Source: Gemmatimonadota bacterium | Lineage (GTDB): Bacteria; Gemmatimonadota; Gemmatimonadetes; Gemmatimonadales; GWC2-71-9 | Direction: 5' to 3' | Assembly (NCBI GenBank): GCA_003222055.1 | Contig: QHUT01000075.1 | Location: 1-34,990 of the forward strand | Length of the DNA stretch: 34,990 nucleotides | Shown here: positions 25,267 to 33,515 of the stretch, in pieces | Layout: each line of letters opens with the position of its first letter | How positions within the stretch are numbered: the first letter of the stretch is position 1 | Notes under the pieces: model-generated | Told to the model about the DNA's origin: nothing | The model's input: only the letters and a program-made list of their open reading frames with translations | Database searches by the model: none | Translations under genes and position numbers: made by a program

Positions 25267-26367
25267 ATGGAGAGTCCGAAGCGCACGCCGCTGTACAAGA
25301 TCCACATGACCCTCGGCGCCAAGATGGTGCCGTTCGGCGGGTACGAGATGCCCGTGAGCTACCCGTCCGGGATCGCCGCCGAGCACCGGGCGGTGCGCGA
25401 GCGTGTGGGGGTGTTCGATGTATCCCACATGGGCGAATTCGAGGTCTCGGGCCCGGACCGCAACGCCTTCGTGCAACGGGCAACGTGCAACGACGTCGGA
25501 GCGCTGCGCCCGGGACAGGCCCAATACTCCGCGATCCTGACTGACCAGGGCACCTTCGTGGACGATTGCCTGGTCTATCGCTTCGAAGACCGGGTCATGC
25601 TGGTGGTGAACGCCGCGAACATCGCGCAGGACTGGGACCACATCGTGGCGCAAAAGCGCGGCGCGAATGTGCGGCTGCGCGACATCTCGGACCAGACCGG
25701 GCTCCTGGCGGTCCAAGGCCCCGCGGCCGAGACGCTACTCGCGCCGCTCACGACCGTGGGCGTGGCCATGATTCCCTATTACCACTTCGCGCAAGGGAAG
25801 GTCGCCGGCGTGGAGTGCTTCATCTCGCGCACCGGGTACACCGGCGAGGACGGCTTCGAGCTGTATGCCCGGGCGGCCGACACCGAAACGCTGTGGCATG
25901 CGCTGGTCGGAGCGGGCCGGGCCGGGCCCTGCGGACTGGGCGCGCGCGACACGCTGCGGCTCGAGGCGGGATACCCCTTGTACGGCAGCGACATCGACGC
26001 CGGGGTGACGCCCTACGAGGCCGGCCTCGGCTGGATCGTGAAGCTCGACAAGGGGGCCGACTTCACCGGACTCGCCGCGCTCAAGCGTCAGAAGCTCGAC
26101 GGCGTGAAGCGGCGGCTGGTGGGCTTCAAGCTGGTCGAGCCCAAGGTCGTCGCTCGGCACGGCTACGGGGTGTACCTGGACGGCACGCAGGTGGACGTCG
26201 TGCGCTCGGGCACGGTCACGCCCACGGTCAACTGTGCCATCGGGATGACGTATCTGCCGGTCGCCCACGCCAAGCCGGGCGCAGGATTCGCGATCGACGT
26301 CCGCGGCAAGCGGGCGGCCGCGGAAGTGGTGGCGCTGCCGTTCGTGCCGAGAAGGACAAAGAAATAG
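25267..26367 (+). CDS. gcvT: Glycine cleavage system T protein (aminomethyltransferase)
   Basis: The 366-residue protein transfers the methylene group from the H-protein arm to tetrahydrofolate, releasing ammonia. Signatures: TPLYKIHMTLGAKMVPFGGYEMPV near the N-terminus, VFDVSHMGEFEVSG, FVDDCLVYRF, ISRTGYTGEDGFELY, GLGARDTLRLEAGYPLYG and the C-terminal barrel with GYGVYL and IGMTYLP. Length is normal. It lies eight bases after argF, probably in one transcript with it and the following mog-like gene. gcvH and gcvP are not in the window. Confidence 0.96.
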   Translation: MESPKRTPLYKIHMTLGAKMVPFGGYEMPVSYPSGIAAEHRAVRERVGVFDVSHMGEFEVSGPDRNAFVQRATCNDVGALRPGQAQYSAILTDQGTFVDDCLVYRFEDRVMLVVNAANIAQDWDHIVAQKRGANVRLRDISDQTGLLAVQGPAAETLLAPLTTVGVAMIPYYHFAQGKVAGVECFISRTGYTGEDGFELYARAADTETLWHALVGAGRAGPCGLGARDTLRLEAGYPLYGSDIDAGVTPYEAGLGWIVKLDKGADFTGLAALKRQKLDGVKRRLVGFKLVEPKVVARHGYGVYLDGTQVDVVRSGTVTPTVNCAIGMTYLPVAHAKPGAGFAIDVRGKRAAAEVVALPFVPRRTKK

Positions 26368-26390
26368 ACGGTGGAGAATGGTGGAGGTTG

Positions 26391-26889
26391 ATGCGGATCG
26401 GGATTCTGACCATCAGTGACCTTGGTGCCCTGGGCCAGCGCGCCGACACGTCCGGTGACGCGATCGTCGGGTGGGCTGGCGACCACGGGTACGAGGTGGT
26501 CGTACGGAGCGTGGTGCCCGACGAGACCGATCGCATTGCCGGCAAGCTCGCGCGCTGGGCGGACTCGGGTGAGGTCGACGTCGTCCTCACGACCGGGGGA
26601 ACGGGCCTCACCGCACGCGACGTGACGCCGGAGGCGACGGAGGCGGTGCTCGATCGGCTCGCGCCGGGCATCGCCGACGCGCTGCGGTGCGCCGCCGCCC
26701 CGGGGTTCCCACGCGCCTGGCTGTCCCGCGGAGTGGCGGGCACCCGCGGCAAGACGCTGATCGTGAACCTCCCCGGATCCCCCGGAGGCGTGAAGGACGG
26801 GCTTGCCGTGCTCGAGAGCCTTCTCGACCACGCTGTGGCGCTCGTGAGTGGGGCGGCAACCGCGCACGGCGCACCGCGCACCGAAGCAG

Positions 26890-26897
<8 letters not shown>
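26391..26897 (+). CDS. mog: Molybdopterin adenylyltransferase, MogA/MoaB family
   Basis: The 168-residue protein has the MoCF-binding fold: IGILTISD at the start, DTSGDAI, a nucleotide/molybdopterin loop TTGGTGLTARDVTPEAT and the PGSPGGVKDGLAVL motif. The family activates molybdopterin with ATP before molybdenum insertion; MoaB relatives have lost or changed this role, and the two cannot be separated by eye. GGAGG lies five bases before the ATG. The gene overlaps the next one by eight bases. No other molybdenum-cofactor gene is nearby, so its link to the neighbours is unclear. Confidence 0.88.
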
Positions 26898-28398
<1,501 letters not shown>

Positions 28399-28440
28399 GT
28401 GTAAGTGACAATCCGACAAGGTGTTGCCCTCGTGTACCCA

Positions 28441-28471
28441 TTGACAGGGTGTGATGGCGGTCACATGTTAG
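28441..28471 (+). promoter_or_regulatory. Promoter with an embedded perfect CRP/FNR-type palindrome
   Basis: TTGACA (28441-28446) is a perfect -35. The palindrome TGTGA-N6-TCACA occupies 28450-28465, between the -35 and the likely -10 (TGTTAG 28466-28471, spacing 19, or a weaker hexamer at spacing 17). This half-site and spacing are exactly the CRP consensus. A CRP-family protein bound here would cover the core promoter and so would most simply repress the hydrogenase-like GGDEF gene, which starts about 55 bases downstream. Confidence 0.65.
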
Positions 28472-28525
28472 GACGCCCTGGTACGCACTCTTTAACTGCG
28501 CCGCCGCGCCCCGGCCCGATGAGAC

Positions 28526-30226
28526 GTGGACTTTAAGATCGATCCGGGACTCTGCGTGGCGTGCATGGCGTGTGTGCGAGTGTGCCCTGCCGACGCCGTC
28601 GCCGTAGAAGGCACCCAGATCCGAATCGTGGACGAGACGTGCACGCGCTGCGGGCTCTGCCTGCCCGCCTGCCCGCATGACGCGATCAAGGCCACGGGCG
28701 ACGTGTCGCGCGCGATCGAGCTGGCGCTGTCGGGCCGGGCCGCGCTCATCCTCTCGGTCGAGTGCGCGGTGTTCTTCTATCCGGCGACGCCGGAGCAGGT
28801 GGTGAACGCCTGCTACGCCGCGGGATTCCGCACGGTGCACCGCGGCGTGCTGGGCGACGAACTGGTGGCCAAGGAGTACCTGACGCTATGGGCGGACCAA
28901 GGCTGGGGGAGCATGATTCGCTCGACGTGCCCGGTGATCGTGGAAACGGTCCGGACGCAATACCCGGAGCTGATCCCGTACCTGGCGCCGATCGCTACGC
29001 CGATCGCGGCGGAGGCGCGCTACTTGAGGGAGCTACATGGCGCGGACACGCCGATCGTGTACGCGGGCGTGTGTCTCACCGAGGGGGGGCGTGACGTGGA
29101 TGCCGCGATCACGTTCGAGGAGCTGGCGGACGTGTTCCGGCGCCGCGACGTGAAGGTCGAGGCCCAGGCGCCGTATTTCACCCGGGTGCCCGAGGAGCGG
29201 CGGCGACACCTGAGCACCGCGGGCGGGTTGCCGCTCGAGCTGCTCATGGAGGAGACGCACGCGAGCCGGCGCTTCCGCAAGCTGCGCGGCTTGGGGGGGC
29301 TGGAAGCGATCGCCCGGGCGGTGGCGGTGGACCGCATCGATGTCGGGTTCGTGGACATCCTGCCGTGCGAGGGGTGTCTCGACCACCCGCTCCTGGGCCC
29401 GCGCAACGAGCTGTTCCGTCGGCGCGAGATCGTGGGGGCCACGGAGCCGGTGCGGGCGCGGGGTCCCGTGGTGGAGGAAGCCGTGGCGCGCGGCGTACGC
29501 GTGGGCGAGGCGTTCCTGATCCTGCGCAACGGCCATCGGCCGCCGGCCGAAGCGGTCGAAGCCGTATTGACCGAGATCGGGCTCGCGCCCAATGGCCGGC
29601 CGTGGGACTGCGGCGCGTGCGGCTACGCCACCTGCCGCGCGTTCGCGGAGTCGGCGGCAACGGGGCGGACCACCCTCAAATCGTGCCCGCCCTACCTCGA
29701 TAAGGTGGGCCGGCAGGCGCAGCTCCAGGCGGCCGTGGACGGGCTCACGGGACTCGCGACGTACCGGGTGCTGCGCGACCGGCTGGCGAGCGAGGTGGCG
29801 CGCAGCGACCGCACCCAGGATCCGTTCGCGGTGCTGTTCGTGGATCTGGACAACTTCAAGCAGGTGAACGACCGGTTCGGCCACGAGGCGGGGAACGACG
29901 TGCTGAAGAGCACCGCGCGGGAATGCGCGGCGCACATCCGCACCACCGACCTCGCGGCGCGCTACGGCGGCGACGAGTTCGTGCTCGTGGTGGTGCACAC
30001 CGGGGTGGAGGGTGCGCGGGTGGTGGCCGACAAGGTCCGCACCGGCGTGGAGGTGATGGGGCGCGACCTGGGCTATCCCGCGGGCCTCGTGACGGTGAGC
30101 ATCGGTGTAGCGGAGCTGTCGCCCGCGCGGGGGCCCGAGCGGGAGGACGTGCTGGTGGCGGCCGACCGCGCGCTGTACCGCGCCAAAGCCATGGGACGCA
30201 ACCAGGTTGCCACGGGAGCAGCGTGA
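28526..30226 (+). CDS. Iron-sulfur / [FeFe]-hydrogenase-like sensor fused to a GGDEF domain
   Basis: The 566-residue protein (GTG start) combines four parts. Residues 1-55 are a two-cluster ferredoxin (Cys10-13-16-20 and Cys39-42-45-49). Residues about 70-350 resemble the [FeFe]-hydrogenase large subunit, but the H-cluster motifs are reduced to single Cys: STCP (Cys135), AGVCLTE (Cys183) and PCEGC (Cys281, Cys284). Residues 355-395 carry a third cluster motif, CGACGYATC (Cys362, 365, 370) plus Cys387, as in the Fes domain. Residues 400-566 are a diguanylate cyclase with GGDEF at 481-485 and an RTTD inhibitory site at 472-475. It probably changes c-di-GMP output with redox state, hydrogen or another ligand; catalytic hydrogenase activity is unlikely. 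No membrane segment is present. Confidence 0.9.
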   Translation: MDFKIDPGLCVACMACVRVCPADAVAVEGTQIRIVDETCTRCGLCLPACPHDAIKATGDVSRAIELALSGRAALILSVECAVFFYPATPEQVVNACYAAGFRTVHRGVLGDELVAKEYLTLWADQGWGSMIRSTCPVIVETVRTQYPELIPYLAPIATPIAAEARYLRELHGADTPIVYAGVCLTEGGRDVDAAITFEELADVFRRRDVKVEAQAPYFTRVPEERRRHLSTAGGLPLELLMEETHASRRFRKLRGLGGLEAIARAVAVDRIDVGFVDILPCEGCLDHPLLGPRNELFRRREIVGATEPVRARGPVVEEAVARGVRVGEAFLILRNGHRPPAEAVEAVLTEIGLAPNGRPWDCGACGYATCRAFAESAATGRTTLKSCPPYLDKVGRQAQLQAAVDGLTGLATYRVLRDRLASEVARSDRTQDPFAVLFVDLDNFKQVNDRFGHEAGNDVLKSTARECAAHIRTTDLAARYGGDEFVLVVVHTGVEGARVVADKVRTGVEVMGRDLGYPAGLVTVSIGVAELSPARGPEREDVLVAADRALYRAKAMGRNQVATGAA

Positions 30227-30227
30227 C

Positions 30228-30980
30228 GTGACGCCACTGAATCCGACGGAGACGCAAGGCGGAGGCGGCGCGGAAGCGCGCGACGCGCTCCCCGTCACGC
30301 CCGCGGCCCAGGCACCCGACCCGTGGGGAGTGAAGCGCGCCGAGAACCTGATCGCGGGCCTCACCGGCGTGTTGTCGGCCCGCGTGGTGGTGACGCCCCT
30401 GGGCGAGGTGAGCGAGATCCACGTGCTCACCACCAGCGACATGCAGCCCAAGCAGGTGGTGCGGAACATCGAGTCGGCGCTCATGGCCCAGCTGGGCGTC
30501 AAGATCGACCACCGCAAGATCAGCGTGGCCCAGACCGCCGACGTGCGGCCCATCGAGCAGATGCAGGAGGAGGCGGTGCGCACCCGCGCCAAGAAGCGCG
30601 TGGTGATCTTCCAGGGGCTCGAGGTACGGCCCTCGGAGCGGCCGCAGCGGGTGCTGATCCGCGTGAAACTGTCGTTCGAGGGGCGGGATGCGGAGTCAGA
30701 GGAGCAGGGGACGGACACGGTGCGGAACCGCGTGGAGGCGGCAGCGCGCGCGGCGTCGCTCTGTCTCGACGAGCTCTTGCCGGACAACTCCGTGGCGCTC
30801 GAGGGGGCGCAGATCATCGAGGCGTTCGATCGGAAATTCGTGCTCGTGGCGGTGCACGGGTTGGGCGGCCGGGAGGCGCAACTGCTGACGGGCACGTGCG
30901 AGATCAAGGAGAGCCCGGAGCGGAGCTCGGTGCTGGCGGTGTTGGATGCGACCAACAGGTGGGCGGATGCGCGGCGGTGA
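30228..30980 (+). CDS. Conserved-looking protein of unknown function
   Basis: The GTG one base after the preceding stop, with GGGAG 10-14 bases upstream, gives 250 residues. I do not recognise the family. After a low-complexity start, residues about 25-100 form an alternating pattern (AENLIAGLTGVLSARVVV, GEVSEIHVLTT, KQVVRNIESALMAQLGVKIDHRKISVAQ), which suggests a small alpha/beta domain. A second, similar block follows about 110-240 (RVVIFQGLEV, VLIRVKLSF, AARAASLCLDELL, VLVAVHGLGG). No signal peptide, membrane segment or catalytic motif was seen. It is co-transcribed with the iron-sulfur GGDEF gene and may be its partner, a point resting on spacing only. Confidence 0.7.
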   Translation: MTPLNPTETQGGGGAEARDALPVTPAAQAPDPWGVKRAENLIAGLTGVLSARVVVTPLGEVSEIHVLTTSDMQPKQVVRNIESALMAQLGVKIDHRKISVAQTADVRPIEQMQEEAVRTRAKKRVVIFQGLEVRPSERPQRVLIRVKLSFEGRDAESEEQGTDTVRNRVEAAARAASLCLDELLPDNSVALEGAQIIEAFDRKFVLVAVHGLGGREAQLLTGTCEIKESPERSSVLAVLDATNRWADARR

Positions 30981-31019
30981 ACCGGCGCCTGGAGGAGCCG
31001 TTCTAGCGCTGTAAGTTAT

Positions 31020-31044
31020 TGTACTTATTGATATTAGATGTACA
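31020..31044. promoter_or_regulatory. AT-rich inverted repeat before the HTH-receiver gene
   Basis: TGTAC (31020-31024) and GTACA (31040-31044) flank a strongly AT-rich 15-base core that contains TATTAG, a possible -10. The 136-bp spacer 30981-31116 is the most AT-rich part of this region and probably holds the promoter. A direct repeat TTGCGCAG occurs at 31058-31065 and 31081-31088. The -35 could not be fixed. Confidence 0.35.
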
Positions 31045-31116
31045 CCCCACCTCGTTGTTGCGCAGATTCTACAAACCCCCTTGCGCAGTTCCCGTTTTGG
31101 TGGTATTTCGTGTTCT

Positions 31117-31716
31117 GTGAGTTTGCCTAAACAGAAGCGGTATTGGGGCACGCAGCGCGTGGCGCGCGTCTGTCAGGTGTCGCCGGCGACGGTAGCGAAC
31201 TGGATCGACCAGGGGCTGCTGAAGGGGCACAAGACACCGACGGGGCGCCGGCGCGTGGAGACGGACGATCTCGCGGCGTTTCTGCGGGCGCACGACATGG
31301 CCGTGCCGCCGGATCTGACGCATGGGAACGGGCAGGCGACGGTGGTGGTGGTGGACGACGATCCGGGCTACCTGAAGGCCCTCGTGCTGACGATCGAGCG
31401 GTCCGACCTGGACGTGGAGGTGGTGGAGGCGGCGACGGGGGTGGACGCGCTGCTCGAGATCGGGCGGGTGCAGCCGACGCTGATCGTGCTGGACTACAGC
31501 CTGCCGGACTTGAACGCGCCGGAGGTGATCCGCCGGCTGCTCGAGCCGGGACGCCAGCTGAATGTCGAGGTGATCGTGGTCACGGGCGGGATGCCGGAGC
31601 GGGCGGCGGTGGAGCTGCGGGAGATGGGCGTGAAGACGATCGTGAACAAGGTGGAGGGGATGCAGGCGGTGGTGGAGGCGATGCAGCAGGCGTTGAAGCG
31701 GCGCAAGGTGGCGTAG
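31117..31716 (+). CDS. HTH (MerR/excisionase-type) DNA-binding protein with C-terminal receiver
   Basis: The GTG at 31117 gives 199 residues; an in-frame TTG 36 bases upstream is possible. Residues about 9-57 (YWGTQRVARVCQVSPATVANWIDQGLLKGH...GRRRVE) form a winged HTH of the MerR/BldC type. From about 72 a receiver follows, with the acidic cluster VVVVDDDPG, phosphoacceptor Asp126 (LIVLDYSLPD), Thr in VIVVTGG and a Lys-like position in VNKVEG. The order, DNA-binding domain first, is the reverse of most response regulators. No kinase is adjacent, so its partner is unknown. It follows the unknown protein after a promoter-like spacer. Confidence 0.85.
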   Translation: MSLPKQKRYWGTQRVARVCQVSPATVANWIDQGLLKGHKTPTGRRRVETDDLAAFLRAHDMAVPPDLTHGNGQATVVVVDDDPGYLKALVLTIERSDLDVEVVEAATGVDALLEIGRVQPTLIVLDYSLPDLNAPEVIRRLLEPGRQLNVEVIVVTGGMPERAAVELREMGVKTIVNKVEGMQAVVEAMQQALKRRKVA

Positions 31717-31729
31717 CGGGTCGTCGAAC

Positions 31730-31760
31730 TGACGGTTTTGGCGGATTTGACGGTTTTGGG
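31730..31760. repeat. 9-bp-period tandem repeat
   Basis: TGACGGTTT, TGGCGGATT, TGACGGTTT and a partial TGGG follow one another, so GACGGTTTTGG occurs twice, 18 bases apart (31731-31741 and 31749-31759). It lies just after the HTH-receiver stop. It is a short-period degenerate repeat like those at 2235-2317 and 21197-21313, but without the inverted second arm. Confidence 0.65.
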
Positions 31761-31953
31761 CTGTGCCGGGCCACTGGGGAGCCGGCGAGCCACATAGAGA
31801 CATCTCGAAAAAAGGGGCCCCTGGTCACCGCTACCAACGAGCGGAGCTGAGCGAAAAGACGACGAGCGGAGCGTCGGGTACGCCATAGCGAGGCGTGCCA
31901 CTCCTAGCGGTCCTTAGAGACTCGCAGTATCTCGGAGGGGGTGACGCTCAATG

Positions 31954-31982
31954 TTGACTGTGCTCGGAGCACTTTTTGCTAA
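31954..31982 (+). promoter_or_regulatory. Promoter-like site with a central palindrome
   Basis: TTGACT (31954-31959) is a good -35; TGCTAA at 31977-31982 (spacing 17) is a poor -10. Between them lies the palindrome GTGCTCGGAGCAC followed by TTTTT. It could be an operator inside a promoter for the HD-GYP gene about 95 bases downstream, or a small terminator with a 5-bp stem and T-run. Confidence 0.35.
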
Positions 31983-32076
31983 GGTGTTTCTCGGCGGTCT
32001 GGTGGCGTGGTGAGTCGGTATAGGGGCCCTTCCCTTTTTCAGTCGTACTCGCGCGGTTCCGACGAAGAGCGAGGCT

Positions 32077-33426
32077 ATGCGTCATAGGTTTCACGCCGTC
32101 AAAATCTACGCTCTTGTCGGCGTAGTTTCCCTCGCCGCCCTCAGCCTCCTGATTCTTCCCGGATGGGAGGCGCCGGGACCATTTCCATCGAAGTTTTGGA
32201 ATGCCCTTGCTGCCTTCGCAATCCTTGGAATTGTCTGCGACTCGTTCTCGTCTCGTCTTCCGTTCGCGAAGGTTAGCACGTCGGTAGGGTTCATTCCCCT
32301 CATCGCGTCTGTCCCGCTGTTCCGGCATCCCTGGCCCATGCTAGTTGCGGGTATCACGGCTCTGGTGGTCGAATCTCTGGTTCGGCACAAACCAGCAGTC
32401 AGAGTCTGGTTCAACACTGCGCAATACATGCTCGCCACAGGCCTCGGGGCCCTCGTCTATGTGTCCCTTGGCGGCGTGGTGAGTTCAGACGTCTTCGACT
32501 TCGCGTTGATCCCGTTCGCAGCACTCGTATTCACGTTCTTCATCGTCAACCAGGGGAGTGTGGCGCTCGCGGTGTCGATGAGTAGCGATGTCTCTCTAGG
32601 GGAGGCGTGGGACAGGATTGGGAAGGACACCATAGCAACCGACGCCTTGTCCAGCACTTTGGCGATCCTTCTTGTATTTCTATATGCGAAGCTACAGCTA
32701 CTCGGCATAGCCATCCTGATATTCCCTCTGTTCTTGGTGCGTCAGCTCTACCAAATGAATCAGCAGTTGCAAGAGGAGTTGGAAGAGAAGCTTGAGTTGA
32801 TGGTAAAGGCCATGGAGGCGCGCGATCCCTACACATCAGGCCACTCTCGCCGTGTTTCAGAATACGCCCTTGCGATAGCCAGAGAGTTGAGGCTCCCCGC
32901 GAGGGACCTCGATGGCATCAAGCGTGCTGCCTTGCTGCACGACGTCGGAAAGATCTATGAAGAATTCGCTCCTCTGCTTAGGAAGGAAGGAAAACTAACG
33001 GCGGAGGAAATGATGACGATGCGAACCCACGTGACGCGTAGCGCTCAGCTTGTTGCAACAGCCACGCGACTCCGCGGCGACGTGGAGGCCATGATTCGTC
33101 ATCATCACGAGAATTTCGACGGGACGGGATACCCGGAGGGATTGGCCGGCGATCAGATCCCTATGGGCGCACGTATTATCATGGTGGCCGACACGATCGA
33201 CGCCATGACCACTGATCGGCCCTACCGAAGGGCAATGAGTCTGGCGCGCGCAGTTGAAGAGCTGGAAAAGTACGCGGGCCGTCAGTTCGACCCAGATCTT
33301 GTGAGATTAGTTGCGAAATCAGGGAGTATCCGCAGGCTGCTGGGGTTGGATCGGCGCTTCCCCGAATCTGATGCCGAATCTTCTCGGGCGACGAGGCCAG
33401 CCTGGGCGCAGCGAATCGCACACTGA
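32077..33426 (+). CDS. Membrane-bound HD-GYP phosphodiesterase
   Basis: The 449-residue protein has a hydrophobic N-terminal half with about seven or eight membrane segments (roughly 9-29, 40-58, 70-110, 118-140, 150-175, 195-225), a short coiled linker (QLQEELEEKLELM), and then an HD-GYP domain: GHSRRVSEYA, the metal pair His288-Asp289 (LLHDVGKI), THVTRSAQLV, RHHHENFDGTGYPEGL with GYP at 351-353, and VADTIDAMTTDRPYR. All metal and GYP residues are present, so it should hydrolyse c-di-GMP to GMP; the membrane part is a putative sensor. G+C and codon use are visibly lower than in the genes before it. It faces the - strand gene after an 89-bp spacer. Confidence 0.92.
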   Translation: MRHRFHAVKIYALVGVVSLAALSLLILPGWEAPGPFPSKFWNALAAFAILGIVCDSFSSRLPFAKVSTSVGFIPLIASVPLFRHPWPMLVAGITALVVESLVRHKPAVRVWFNTAQYMLATGLGALVYVSLGGVVSSDVFDFALIPFAALVFTFFIVNQGSVALAVSMSSDVSLGEAWDRIGKDTIATDALSSTLAILLVFLYAKLQLLGIAILIFPLFLVRQLYQMNQQLQEELEEKLELMVKAMEARDPYTSGHSRRVSEYALAIARELRLPARDLDGIKRAALLHDVGKIYEEFAPLLRKEGKLTAEEMMTMRTHVTRSAQLVATATRLRGDVEAMIRHHHENFDGTGYPEGLAGDQIPMGARIIMVADTIDAMTTDRPYRRAMSLARAVEELEKYAGRQFDPDLVRLVAKSGSIRRLLGLDRRFPESDAESSRATRPAWAQRIAH

Positions 33427-33515
33427 TTCCAGTCGCCGGTCACGTGGCGCTGAGTGGTGCCATGCGAAGTCCCACGAATGCCCTGAACAAGCCTGTCCGA
33501 TTGATCTATTACGGT

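Larger units (their letters stand above)
31717..32076. other. 360-bp non-coding spacer at the composition change
   Basis: No credible gene was found on either strand. It holds the 9-bp-period repeat at 31730-31760, a run AAAAAAGGGGCCCC, two copies of ACGAGCGGAGC (about 31836 and 31861), and a promoter-like palindrome at 31954-31982. No tRNA-like cloverleaf was seen. Base composition drops across this stretch towards the right-hand genes. Confidence 0.6.

Noticed and set aside
31800-31930. Possible tRNA or small RNA in the spacer
   Set aside because: Short stems and repeats are present, but no acceptor stem, T-loop or D-loop arrangement could be drawn.
33427-33515. Bidirectional terminator between the convergent HD-GYP and TPR genes
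   Set aside because: No clear stem with T-runs on either side was found in the 89-bp gap.
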